Assembly: GCF_019733395.1 (NCBI RefSeq)
Contig: NZ_JAIHOO010000001.1
Coordinates: 1,674,001 to 1,738,000 of the forward strand
DNA from: Lysobacter sp. BMK333-48F3
GTDB taxonomy: Bacteria > Pseudomonadota > Gammaproteobacteria > Xanthomonadales > Xanthomonadaceae
Length of the DNA: 64,000 nt
Direction: 5' to 3'
Both the position numbers and the translations under genes were made by a program. The notes beneath the pieces were generated by a model, which was given only the letters and a program-made list of their open reading frames with translations, did not search any database and had not been told where the DNA came from. How positions within the stretch are numbered: position 1 is the first letter of the stretch; the number at the start of each line of letters is the position of its first letter. Positions 1 through 8,065 of this stretch are shown here, in pieces.

Positions 1-1
1 C

Positions 2-952
2 GCGCTGCCGCCGCAGCCGCTGCCCGGGGTCGGGCCGCGCCTGGCGATCCATCCCAGCTATCTGGGCTGGCCATGGCAGGACGGCGCGATCGATGCGATC
101 GACCCGGACGCGCGGCTGTTGATCGTCGGTACCGGCCTGACCATGGCCGACGTCGTCGTCACCCTGCACCGCCGCGGCCATCGCGGCCCGATCGTCGCCC
201 TGTCTCGCCACGGCTTGCTGCCGCGCGCTCACGGCGAGTATCCGCCGCCGCCGATCGCCTTGCCGCCGGCGGTGCTGCAGGCCTTGCAGACGCACGCACC
301 GCGCGAACTGTCGTGCGCCTTGCGCACCCTGGTGCCGGTGGTCGAGGACTGGCGCAGCCTGGTCGATGCCCTGCGCCCGCATCTGCAGGGCTTCTGGCGC
401 GGCATGCCCTTGCCGCAGCGGGCGAGCTTCCTGCGTCACCTGCGCTCGTACTGGGAGGCGGCGCGGCACCGCATCGCGCCGCAACTGGCCGAGGAGCTGC
501 TGCGCCTGCGCGAACACGGCCGCCTGCGGATCCGCGCCGGCCGGCTGGTGCGCGCGCGTCGCGGCGCCGATGCGGTCGAGGTCTTGATCCGCGAGCGCGG
601 CGACAACGTCCTGCTGCAGGAGCGTTACGACGTATTGATCCGCGCCACCGGCCTGGACACCGACATCGAACGCACCACCCATCCCTTGATCGCGCATCTG
701 CGCGAGTCGGGCCTGGTCGCGGCCGACCCGCTGGGCCTGGGCCTGCGCACCTCGGATCGGTTCGAAGCCCTGGACGCCAAGGGCAGCGCGGTGCGCGGCC
801 TGTACGCGCTCGGGCCGCTGCTGCGCGCGCAGCGCTGGGAGATCACCGCCGTGCCGGAGCTACGTCAAGCGGCGCGCGAGCTGGCCGGCGAGTTGCTCGC
901 GACCGCCTCGACCGCGCGCGCCGGCGCCAAACCGCTGGCCGCGACCGGCTGA
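2..952 (+). CDS. FAD/NAD(P)-binding protein (5' truncated)
   Basis: The reading frame is open from the first bases of the window, so the true start lies upstream. The visible part contains a Rossmann-type nucleotide-binding turn (LLIVGTGLTMADVVVTL) followed by HRRGHRGPIVALSRHG, typical of the NAD_binding_9 family (FAD/NAD(P)-binding proteins, sometimes annotated HpyO-like). A later stretch (VLIRATGLDTDIERTTHPLI) resembles the second dinucleotide fold of these flavoproteins. The substrate cannot be inferred. The N-terminal FAD-binding GxGxxG motif must lie outside the window. The gene ends with TGA at 950-952, just before the REP cluster. Confidence 0.8.
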   Translation, partial: ALPPQPLPGVGPRLAIHPSYLGWPWQDGAIDAIDPDARLLIVGTGLTMADVVVTLHRRGHRGPIVALSRHGLLPRAHGEYPPPPIALPPAVLQALQTHAPRELSCALRTLVPVVEDWRSLVDALRPHLQGFWRGMPLPQRASFLRHLRSYWEAARHRIAPQLAEELLRLREHGRLRIRAGRLVRARRGADAVEVLIRERGDNVLLQERYDVLIRATGLDTDIERTTHPLIAHLRESGLVAADPLGLGLRTSDRFEALDAKGSAVRGLYALGPLLRAQRWEITAVPELRQAARELAGELLATASTARAGAKPLAATG

Positions 953-1349
953 CGCCATGCCGCCACATCGCGGCGCCGCCGCCCGCCTGTAGGAGCGGCG
1001 CAAGCCGCGACCACCATGCCGCCACATCGCGCCGCCGCCGTCCGCCTGTAGGAGCGGCGTAAGCCGCGACCACCGCAGCGGTGGTCGCGAGCGCGGCAGC
1101 CGAAGACCGGCCATACGGTTCTGGCGAACAACGCCTTGGTGCCAGGCTTCGGCGGCGGACGTGAATGACGTCGCTTCGGCGGTCGCGGCTTACGCCGCTC
1201 CTACGACAGGCAGCGCACAACCCGTGCTGGGGTAGGAGCGGCGCAAGCCGCGACCGCCATGTCGCCCCATCGCGGTGCCGCCGCCCGCCTGTAGGAGCGG
1301 CGTAAGCCGCGACCATCGCAGCGGTGTGCGCGAGCGTGGTAGCCGAAGC
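953..1349. repeat. REP cluster, five GTAGGAGCGGCG-type copies
   Basis: This gene-free stretch holds five copies of a 24-base dyad element beginning GTAGGAGCGGCG and ending AAGCCGCGACC, at 989-1012, 1048-1071, 1232-1255 and 1291-1314 on the plus strand and 1181-1204 inverted. The internal GCGGCG/CGCCGC-like arms can form a hairpin. Neighbouring direct copies are spaced 59 bases in both pairs (989 to 1048, 1232 to 1291), and flanking sequence such as CCGCCCGCCTGTAGG is also duplicated, so the block grew by tandem duplication. More copies occur at 18838, 18926, 57563 and 57632. I see no gene here. Confidence 0.85.
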
Positions 1350-1982
1350 TCAGACCGGGCTGGCGACCGGATAAGGCCGTTCCGTCGGTAGCGCGGCGCC
1401 GGCCTCGTCGAGCCGTCCGGCCTGGACCAGCCCGTGGATGCGATGCGCCAGCGGGGTGATGTCGTCGATACGATGGATCCATTGCTCGACGTAACGATCG
1501 ACCGCAAGCGGGCCGAGGCCGATCTGGATCGAACGGTGCGGCAAGGGACGCAGATGCAGATCGCGTTCCGGATCCCATTGGATGCGGACCGGGTGGGCGC
1601 GCTTGTGCTGCTCCCATTCGCCTGGACTCATGTCCGGATCGGGGTGGCTGGCGCAGGCGTGGCGCAAGGCCCATTCGAAACCGGCGCGGTCGATATCGAT
1701 CGCCAGAACGCGGGCCTGACCGGCGTCTTTGTGGCCCCAGCCGGCGCGATACATCATCCACAGGAACGAAGGCTTGATCCAGGTCATGCGTTCGCGCTTG
1801 AACGGCGCGACGAAACGGCCGGCGCGCAGCGCCGCATCGGCGATCGCGTGGGAATAGGCCTGGTAGACGCGGATCGTGGCGTCGTCGTAGACGGCGCGGA
1901 TCTGGCGATGGGGCACGGCGGACTCGCCGTGGTGGTCGTCCGCACCCATGTGCGGGGTCTTGCTCGGGTTGTCGTCGTTCAT
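1350..1982 (-). CDS. DUF4291 domain-containing protein
   Basis: This is a 210-residue cytoplasmic protein with the DUF4291 hallmarks: QIRAVYDDATIRVYQAYS near residue 27, then FVAPFKRERMTWIKPSFLWMM, and later MSPGEWEQHKRAHPVRIQWDPERD. The length matches the family, and the protein is probably complete from ATG at 1982. The biochemical role of DUF4291 is unknown. It is the last gene before the REP cluster and is transcribed in the same direction as phhA, with about 110 bases between them. It may be co-transcribed, but nothing ties the functions together. Confidence 0.85.
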   Translation of the reverse strand: MNDDNPSKTPHMGADDHHGESAVPHRQIRAVYDDATIRVYQAYSHAIADAALRAGRFVAPFKRERMTWIKPSFLWMMYRAGWGHKDAGQARVLAIDIDRAGFEWALRHACASHPDPDMSPGEWEQHKRAHPVRIQWDPERDLHLRPLPHRSIQIGLGPLAVDRYVEQWIHRIDDITPLAHRIHGLVQAGRLDEAGAALPTERPYPVASPV

Positions 1983-2091
1983 TCCGCGCCAGTGTAGCGC
2001 GTTGCGCTATCGACCTGGGCAGCGGGCGAGCGCCGGCTCCCGGAGGAGGAGCCGACGTGTGCGGAATCGAACTAACCGGCCGCCGCGTCGC

Positions 2092-2991
2092 TCAAACGTC
2101 CCCGTCCGTCAGCCAGCCCTCGCCGGTGCCGCGATTGAACACCTGGTCCTCGGCCAGCACCTCGCCGGCCGGGATCGAATCCTGCCGGGCCAGGCGTTGG
2201 TAGATCGGGGTGAAGTCCGGAGTCGTCGCCTGCATCAGCTGTTCGAAGCTGTCGATGACGAAGTAAGTCTTCTGGAAGGTGTCGATGCGGTAGCGGGTGC
2301 GCATGATCCGCTCCAGGTCGAAGCCGATCCGGTTCGGCGCGTTCGATTCCAGGCAGTGGATCGATTCGCTCTTCGACGAGACGATGCCGCTGCCGTAGAT
2401 GCGCAGGCCGTCGGCCTGCTTGATCAGGCCGAATTCGACCGTGTACCAGTACAGCCGGGTCAGGTGCACCAGCGCTTCGGGGTTGATCCCGTGCGCCTTC
2501 ACGCCGCCGCGGCCGTAGGCCTGCATGTAGTCGGCGAACACCGGGTTCATCAGCAGCGGCACGTGGCCGAACAGGTCGTGGAACAGGTCCGGTTCGGACA
2601 GGTAATCGATCTGGTCGGCGCGGCGGATCCACCAGGTCACCGGGAAGCGGCGGTTGGCCAGGTGATCGAAGAAAGTCAGCTCGGGCAGCAGGCCTTCGAC
2701 GCCGACCAGCTCCCAGCCGGTGTGGGCGCGCAGCACGCGGTTGAGATCGTCGAACTTCGGGATCCGGTCCGGGGTCATGTGCATGGCGCGCTGCGCAGCC
2801 AGGAACTCGTCGCTGGCGCGGCCGACCAGCACCTGCTGCTGGCGCTCGAACAGCTGCGCCCACACCGCATGGTCCTGGCTCGAATACGAAGCCCACGGCT
2901 GCTCGACCACGGCGGTCGTGTAGACCGGCACGTAGCCCTTGTCGGTGAGTTGGTGTTCGACGCGCTGCGGGGTGGGCTGCTGGCTGGCCAT
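2092..2991 (-). CDS. phhA: Phenylalanine 4-monooxygenase
   Basis: This enzyme hydroxylates L-phenylalanine to tyrosine using tetrahydropterin, O2 and Fe(II), the first step of aerobic phenylalanine catabolism. The 299-residue protein is the bacterial catalytic-domain-only form. The metal ligands are visible as H138 and H143 (FHDLFGHVP) and E186 (YWYTVEFGLI), matching the 2-His-1-carboxylate triad of the family. It is transcribed divergently from an Lrp/AsnC gene, and the 130-base gap holds repeated CGCAA/TTGCG sites, so regulation by that neighbour is likely. The pterin pathway enzyme folE lies 42 kb away in the same window. Confidence 0.97.
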   Translation of the reverse strand: MASQQPTPQRVEHQLTDKGYVPVYTTAVVEQPWASYSSQDHAVWAQLFERQQQVLVGRASDEFLAAQRAMHMTPDRIPKFDDLNRVLRAHTGWELVGVEGLLPELTFFDHLANRRFPVTWWIRRADQIDYLSEPDLFHDLFGHVPLLMNPVFADYMQAYGRGGVKAHGINPEALVHLTRLYWYTVEFGLIKQADGLRIYGSGIVSSKSESIHCLESNAPNRIGFDLERIMRTRYRIDTFQKTYFVIDSFEQLMQATTPDFTPIYQRLARQDSIPAGEVLAEDQVFNRGTGEGWLTDGDV

Positions 2992-3043
2992 GGAACGCTC
3001 CGTGCGTCCCGGAGAGGGACGCTACGACTGTAACCGTGGCCCG

Positions 3044-3100
3044 GCGCAATAGGCTTGCGTTATTGCGCGCCCACGCCGGTTTGGCGCAATATCGTTGCGT
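3044..3100. promoter_or_regulatory. Putative Lrp/AsnC operator, direct repeat
   Basis: GCGCAATAnnnTTGCGT occurs twice, at 3044-3060 and 3084-3100, in the same orientation and 40 bases apart, close to four helical turns. Each copy is a dyad (CGCAA-N5-TTGCG). An inverted half, TATTGCGC, lies at 3061-3068 between them. Phased repeated dyads are typical of Lrp-family binding, and the array sits in the phhA/asnC divergent promoter region. No experimental site is known to me; the function is inferred. Confidence 0.6.
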
Positions 3101-3123
3101 CAAATCGCCAGGGGGCGCAGCGA

Positions 3124-3600
3124 ATGGCCGCGATCGAGCTGGACCGTACCGACATCGTGCTGCTCGCCGAATTGCAGCGCGAAGGCCGTCTGACCAATGC
3201 CGAGCTGGCCGAGCGGGTGCACCTGTCGGCCTCGGCCTGCCTGCGCCGGGTGCAGCGGCTGGAGCGCGAGGGGGTGATCTCCGGCTATCGCGCCGAGGTC
3301 GACCCCGAACGCCTGGGCCTGGGCTTGCAGGCCTTCGTCCGGGTGCGCCTGGGCCGCCACGACAGCGAGGCGGTGGCGGCGTTCGCCGAGTTCGTCGACA
3401 GCTGGGACGAGGTGGTGGCCTGCTATGCCCTGACCGGCGACATGGACTACCTGCTGCAGATCGTGGTGCGCGACCTCGACCACCTCTCGCGCTTCCTGCT
3501 CGACCGCCTGCTCAACCAGGCCGGCGGCGCCGACATCAATTCCAGCCTGGTGCTGCGCACGGTCAAATCCTTCCGCGGCCTGCCCTTGCCGGGACGCTGA
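3124..3600 (+). CDS. Lrp/AsnC family transcriptional regulator
   Basis: This 158-residue protein has an N-terminal helix-turn-helix (LDRTDIVLLAELQREGR, then NAELAERVHLSASACLRRVQRL) and a C-terminal RAM/AsnC ligand-binding domain (VVACYALTGDMDYLLQIVVRDLDHL). ATG 3124 is preferred over upstream in-frame starts because CAGGGGG lies a few bases before it and the family begins with this sequence. It is divergent from phhA, and the intervening repeated dyads suggest it controls phhA, perhaps in response to phenylalanine or tyrosine, and its own gene. The ligand is not deducible. Confidence 0.93.
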   Translation: MAAIELDRTDIVLLAELQREGRLTNAELAERVHLSASACLRRVQRLEREGVISGYRAEVDPERLGLGLQAFVRVRLGRHDSEAVAAFAEFVDSWDEVVACYALTGDMDYLLQIVVRDLDHLSRFLLDRLLNQAGGADINSSLVLRTVKSFRGLPLPGR

Positions 3601-3607
3601 TCGCGGC

Positions 3608-4126
3608 TCAGGGGTCGCTCGCCGACGCGTCCGGGGCCGGCTCTTCGGTGGCGGTGTCCTGCGGCGCGGCGGCCGGCGCCTGCGGCGGGAATGCGTCCGG
3701 TGCCGGCGGCGCGAGCAGGTCGATGCGGCGGCCGTCGTCGAGTTCGACCTCGATCCGCGAATAGGTCCAGCGGCCGTCGCGGCGTTCGCCGCGCAGATGC
3801 ACCTGCGCCTCGCCCTTGGGCCCGCTCAGCGGGAACACCGCATCGACTTCGCCGCCCTCGTCGTTCATGTCGAAGCGGCCGCTGCGCATCCAGCCCGAAT
3901 CCACCGGGCTGCCGAGCGCGGCGATCACCGCCGGATCGTGGCGCGCCAGGCCGGCGGCATGGCGGAAGGGTTCGCCGGGCTTCATCAGCCCGCCCAGCCC
4001 GCCGAGGCCGTACATCACCAGGGCGCCCAGCATCAGCCCGGCCAACAGGATCACGCTCAGGCAGCCGGTCGGGACCGCCCATTTCCAGTGCCGGCTCCAC
4101 CAGCCGGGGTTGGCGCTGTCGTTCAT
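3608..4126 (-). CDS. Coa1-like membrane protein
   Basis: This 172-residue protein has one N-terminal transmembrane segment (about residues 14-45, rich in L, G and V) followed by a soluble domain (HDPAVIAALGSPVDSGWMRSG, later EAQVHLRGERRDGRWTYSRIEV) that resembles the cytochrome oxidase assembly factor Coa1/Tim21-like family. The C-terminus is Pro/Ala-rich. ATG 4126 is chosen over an upstream start at 4168 because AAGGAG lies about eight bases before it. Bacterial members are mostly uncharacterised, so a role in respiratory-complex assembly is only a family-based guess. It converges with the AsnC gene, with a 7-base gap. Confidence 0.7.
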   Translation of the reverse strand: MNDSANPGWWSRHWKWAVPTGCLSVILLAGLMLGALVMYGLGGLGGLMKPGEPFRHAAGLARHDPAVIAALGSPVDSGWMRSGRFDMNDEGGEVDAVFPLSGPKGEAQVHLRGERRDGRWTYSRIEVELDDGRRIDLLAPPAPDAFPPQAPAAAPQDTATEEPAPDASASDP

Positions 4127-4236
4127 GGGATGGCTCCTTGCGCTGTCCAGGGTTGAGTGTGGTCGCATCCGCGCGCGGCGATCAGCCGATGCCGCCTCGG
4201 TTCCGGGCGAATCGGGCGGGCCCTACGCGGGGTGTT

Positions 4237-4278
4237 AGGGACGGAGGGGATCAAGCGAGCTTAATCCCCTCCGTCCCT
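4237..4278. repeat. GGGACGGAGGGG palindrome, copy 1
   Basis: A 42-base near-perfect hairpin runs AGGGACGGAGGGGAT at the left and ATCCCCTCCGTCCCT at the right, with a short AGC-rich loop. It overlaps the 3' end of the racemase gene, so the last residues and the stop codon of that gene are written by the repeat. Two other copies are at 17013-17057 and 17175-17219. Confidence 0.9.
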
Positions 4279-4991
4279 GCGTTCTGGCCGATCGCCGCCA
4301 GCGCTGCGGCGCGCGCGTGCAGGGCGGCGGTGTCGAAGCACGGGATCGCGACGTCGTCCGGGCCGATCAGCAGGCCGATCTCGGTGCAGCCCAGGATCAC
4401 GCCTTGCGCGCCCTGCGCGACCAGCCCGGCGATGATGGCCTGGTACTCGCGTCGCGACTCGTCGCGGATCCGGCCCAGGCACAGCTCGTCGTAGATGATC
4501 CGGTGCACGCGTTCGCGCGCGGCGGCGTCGGGCACGATCACCTCCAGGCCGTGACGCTCGATCAGGCGCTGGCGATAGAAATCCTGCTCCATGGTGAAGC
4601 GGGTGCCGAGCAGGCCGACGCGCTGCAGCCCGGCGGCGCGGATCGCCGCGCCGGTGGGGTCGGCGATGTGCAGCAGCGGCAGGCCGCAGGCGGCTTCGAC
4701 CGCATCGGCGACCTTGTGCATGGTGTTGGTGCAGATCACCAGCAACTGCGCGCCGCCGTCGCGCAGGCTGCAGGCGGCGCGGCCGAGCAGGGCGCCGGCC
4801 GCGTCCCAGTCGCCGGCATGCTGCAGGCGTTCGACCTCGGCGAAGTCGACGCTGTACAGCAGCAGCCGCGCCGAATGCAGGCCGCCGAGGCGTTCGCGCA
4901 CGGTTTCGTTGATCTGGCGGTAATACGGCAGGGTCGATTCCCAGCTCATGCCGCCGAGCAGGCCGAGGGTCTTCATCGCGGTCGCGGTCAT
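4251..4991 (-). CDS. Aspartate/glutamate racemase family protein
   Basis: The 246-residue cytoplasmic enzyme belongs to the cofactor-independent PLP-free racemase family, close to YgeA-type amino-acid racemases. It begins MKTLGLLGGMSWEST after a short leader. The two catalytic cysteines are C87 (ICTNTMHK) and C202 (LGCTEI), both present, so activity is expected; the exact amino-acid substrate is not known. The final residues (GTEGIKLA) and the stop lie inside the palindromic repeat at 4237-4278, so the natural C-terminus has been replaced or extended by repeat sequence. Confidence 0.9.
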   Translation of the reverse strand: MTATAMKTLGLLGGMSWESTLPYYRQINETVRERLGGLHSARLLLYSVDFAEVERLQHAGDWDAAGALLGRAACSLRDGGAQLLVICTNTMHKVADAVEAACGLPLLHIADPTGAAIRAAGLQRVGLLGTRFTMEQDFYRQRLIERHGLEVIVPDAAARERVHRIIYDELCLGRIRDESRREYQAIIAGLVAQGAQGVILGCTEIGLLIGPDDVAIPCFDTAALHARAAALAAIGQNAGTEGIKLA

Positions 4992-5029
4992 CGCCGCAGT
5001 ATGTCACGCATGCCCGGCGCGGCGTCCGC

Positions 5030-6745
5030 TCAGGGCGCGGCCGCGCGGGCGCCGGCGGAGGCCGGCCGGGCGAAGCGCTCGCCGAAGAAATCGCCGCGGT
5101 TCCAACGCGGCCGCTGCGGATCGTCGGCGATCAGCTGGCCGATGCGCGCGTTGAGCCGCGCCAGCCGCGCCGCATCGGCGTACTGGATCGGCTGCGAGGC
5201 GTCGTCGCCGGGTTGGTGGTAGCGCTCGCGCAGGAATTCGCCCAGCACCGCGCGACCGTCGGCGCCGGCGTCGCGCGCCTGGATGCCGCCGGTCAGGTAC
5301 ACCGCCGGAATGCCGGCGCGGATGAAGGCGTACTGGTCGCTGCGGATGAAGATGCTTTCTTCCGGATTCGGGTCCGGGCTCAGGCGCAGGCCGACTTCGC
5401 CGGCGGCGCGTTCGAGCGTCGCCTGCAGGCTGGAATGCTCGACCCCGACCGGAATCGCGTCGCGGGTGGGGGTCAGCAGCACCGGCATGTCCATGTTGAC
5501 GTTGGCGACGATCGAGCCGGCCGCGACGCTGGGATGGCGCGCATACCACTGCGCGCCGAGCAGGCCTTTTTCCTCGCCGGTCACCGCCAGGAACAGCAGC
5601 GAGCGCTGCGGCGGCGAGGGCGCGCGCGCCAGCTGCTGCGCCGCTTCGAGCAGGATCGCCACGCCCAGGGCGTTGTCGAGCGCGCCGTTGTAGATCGCGT
5701 CGCCGCGCACCGGCGCGCCGATGCCGACGTGGTCGAGATGCGCGCTGAACAGCACGTGCTCGCGCGCCAGCGCCGGATCGGCGCCGGGCCGCAACGCGAC
5801 CACGTTGCGCGATTGCGCCGGCGCGATCCGGGTCAGCGACGACAGCTCCAGCGTGCCGGGCAAGTCGTAGCCGCGCAGGCTGCCCTCGCGCGCATCGCGG
5901 AACACCTGCTGCGCGTTGCGGCCGCCGGCATCGAGCAGCAGCGGCGCGGCCGCGGCGGACACGTTGGCGATCACCTGCAACTGCGGGAAGGTGTCGATCG
6001 CGCGGCCGTCGGCGTCGCGCAGGCGCATGCCCGGCCGCGCCCAGTTCTGCGCGCCGCGCGCCCACGGCTGGCGTTTTTCCTCGTCTTCGGTCGAGACGAT
6101 CACCGCGCCGACCGCGCCGCGCGCGGCCAGGGCGGCGAACTTTTCCCGCATCGAGCTGTAGAACGCGCGCCGGTCGATATCGAAGCGCGCCGGCGCGCCG
6201 TGCAGCAGCACTGCGATCTTGCCGCGCAGCTCGAGCCCGGCGAAGTCGTCGTAATCGAGTTCCGGCGCGTGCACCGCATGGCCGACGAACACCGCCGGCG
6301 CCGCGATCCGCGCCTGGGCGCGGTCGAAGTCGAGTTGCGGCAGGAACTGTTCGCGATAGGTCAGCGCCACCGTCGCCGCGGGCCGGCGCACCACCAGGCT
6401 GCCGCCGCCATCGACCCGCTGCGCGCGCAGCAAGGGCACGCGCTGGAAATAGCTGCCGTCGTCGCCGGCCGGGCGCAGGCCGATCGCGCGCAGGCGCTGG
6501 GCGACGTACAGCGCGGCAAGATCGTAGCCGCGGGTGCCGGTTTCGCGGCCTTCGAGCAGATCGTCGGCGAGAAAGCGAAGATCGGCCTCGATCCGGCGCG
6601 CGTCGGCGCCGGCGGCGGGATCGTAGGCGTCCGCCGGCGGTGCCGGCGCATCGCGCTGGCAAGCGGCCAACAGGCACAAGGCGGCGGCCCAGGCCCAGCG
6701 GGACATACGGCCGGCCAGTCGGCCGGATCGGAACGAACGGCGCAT
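5030..6745 (-). CDS. M28 family metallopeptidase, lipoprotein
   Basis: This 571-residue zinc aminopeptidase-like protein is exported as a lipoprotein: the start at 6745 (GGGGGA five bases upstream) gives an Arg-rich n-region, a hydrophobic stretch and a lipobox LLAAC with C29. A protease-associated (PA) domain occupies about residues 130-290. The peptidase domain carries the metal-binding signatures SAHLDHVG, GALDNALG and TGEEKGLLG, plus YHQPGDDAS near the end. It probably trims peptides in the periplasm. An alternative start at 6706 (MSRWAW) lacks a ribosome binding site. It diverges from the GH18-like gene. Confidence 0.92.
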   Translation of the reverse strand: MRRSFRSGRLAGRMSRWAWAAALCLLAACQRDAPAPPADAYDPAAGADARRIEADLRFLADDLLEGRETGTRGYDLAALYVAQRLRAIGLRPAGDDGSYFQRVPLLRAQRVDGGGSLVVRRPAATVALTYREQFLPQLDFDRAQARIAAPAVFVGHAVHAPELDYDDFAGLELRGKIAVLLHGAPARFDIDRRAFYSSMREKFAALAARGAVGAVIVSTEDEEKRQPWARGAQNWARPGMRLRDADGRAIDTFPQLQVIANVSAAAAPLLLDAGGRNAQQVFRDAREGSLRGYDLPGTLELSSLTRIAPAQSRNVVALRPGADPALAREHVLFSAHLDHVGIGAPVRGDAIYNGALDNALGVAILLEAAQQLARAPSPPQRSLLFLAVTGEEKGLLGAQWYARHPSVAAGSIVANVNMDMPVLLTPTRDAIPVGVEHSSLQATLERAAGEVGLRLSPDPNPEESIFIRSDQYAFIRAGIPAVYLTGGIQARDAGADGRAVLGEFLRERYHQPGDDASQPIQYADAARLARLNARIGQLIADDPQRPRWNRGDFFGERFARPASAGARAAAP

Positions 6746-7150
6746 CGGATCCCCCACGGTCGCGAAGCGGCGCGCGCCCGGCGGCGCGCGAATGCCGCCG
6801 ACGCTAGCACCGCCGCGCGCGCGCCGCCACGGCCGCAGCGTCCGCGGCGCTGCGCGCGAACCGGGAACAACCTGTGCCGCGATCGCAATCCTGCGCTGCG
6901 ACAGCGGTCGCACCGGCGGGCGCGAGCATGAATGCGGCCGGGCCGACGCATTCATGCCGCGCGCCGCGGCCGTCCGCGGCGACCGTCGCCGTCGCCGTCG
7001 CCACGCTCACCGAATCTATAGGCCGGGCGACCGCGCGCCCGGCACGCAGGCGCCGCCCGTCCCAGAACCGGACATCCGTTGCCGTGGCCTGTCCGGCGCG
7101 GGAAAACAGCTGCGTTCACCCCTACGCCACCCCCCACCGAGGAGTCGCTC
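6746..7150. promoter_or_regulatory. Divergent intergenic region with 11-bp inverted repeat
   Basis: This 405-base gap separates the M28 peptidase and the GH18-like gene. Its clearest feature is a perfect inverted repeat, GCATGAATGCG at 6926-6936 and CGCATTCATGC at 6947-6957, with a 10-base spacer. Its position suits an operator for one or both genes, or a transcript hairpin. A short GTCGCC microsatellite lies near 6980-7000. I see no coding sequence. Confidence 0.5.
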
Positions 7151-8065
7151 ATGCCTACGATTACCGCGCCCATCGTCGCCGCTTACTGCGAAGGCCTGTT
7201 TTCCAAGACCGGCGGCAAGAGCTACATCGAAGGACTCAAGAACTCCAAGTTCAACACCGCGATCCTGGCGCTGGCCCATCCGCACTACCAGGACAAGTCG
7301 CCGCCGGCGCCGGACGCCTTCAAGGGCGACCTGTACTACAACGACACCGAAATCTTCGCCAACGGCAAGTATGTCGGCCCGGCCGAATGGATACCGCTGG
7401 TGAATTCGCTGACCCTGGGCGAGACCGGCATCGAGCGGGTCTGGCTGTCGATCGGCGGCGGCGGCGTGGGCGACTACGGCAACATCCAGAAGCTGATCGC
7501 CGAGTACGGCACCGGCGAGAAGAACCCGCTGTACCAGAATCTGGTCGCGCTGAAGAACACCTTCCCGGCGATCGAGGCGATCGACCTGGACGACGAGGAA
7601 ATGCAGGACACCAAGCTGATCGTCGAGTTCAGCCGCATGCTCGGCAAGATCGGCTTCCACGTCACCTTCTGTCCCTACTACAACCCCGACTTCTGGGTCG
7701 GCTGCCTGGCCGAACTGGAGAAGAGCGATCCCGGTCTGGTCATCGCCTTCAACCTGCAGTGCTATTCCGGCGGCGCGGGCAACGATCCGGACGACTGGAT
7801 CCAGGCGCTGCGGCAGAAGCTCGGCGCCGGTTTCCCGGCCAGTTTCGTGATTCCCGGCGTGTCGACCGATTCGACCCCGAACCAGGTCCAGCAGCAGTAC
7901 GCGCAATGGGCCAGCGACGGCATCGGCGGCGGCTTCCTGTGGACCTACGAATCGGCCGGCACCCAGGCGCCGGACTACGCCGCGGCGATCGCCACCGGCC
8001 TGGGCACCGCCGCGGCGTTGCGCGGCTCAGTCGAAGTAGAACGACGCCCCGATACCGCCCGTTAA
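7151..8065 (+). CDS. GH18-like (chitinase-fold) protein
   Basis: The 304-residue product shows landmarks of a glycoside hydrolase family 18 barrel in order: VWLSIGGGGVGDYGN (SxGG), IEAIDLDDEEMQD in the position of the DxxDxDxE catalytic motif, FNLQCYSGG, and GGGFLWTYES (the C-terminal Trp strand). The catalytic motif is not canonical, so it may be a lectin-like or altered-specificity member. The start at 7151 has GAGGAG upstream and gives no signal peptide, so it is cytoplasmic or exported by another route. Its last 39 bases overlap the convergent gene at 8027. Confidence 0.6.
   Translation: MPTITAPIVAAYCEGLFSKTGGKSYIEGLKNSKFNTAILALAHPHYQDKSPPAPDAFKGDLYYNDTEIFANGKYVGPAEWIPLVNSLTLGETGIERVWLSIGGGGVGDYGNIQKLIAEYGTGEKNPLYQNLVALKNTFPAIEAIDLDDEEMQDTKLIVEFSRMLGKIGFHVTFCPYYNPDFWVGCLAELEKSDPGLVIAFNLQCYSGGAGNDPDDWIQALRQKLGAGFPASFVIPGVSTDSTPNQVQQQYAQWASDGIGGGFLWTYESAGTQAPDYAAAIATGLGTAAALRGSVEVERRPDTAR

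Noticed and set aside
843..1316. Minus-strand ORFs across the REP cluster
   Set aside because: They are translations of the repeated GTAGGAGCGG units (RSYRRAAAPR-type text), not genes.
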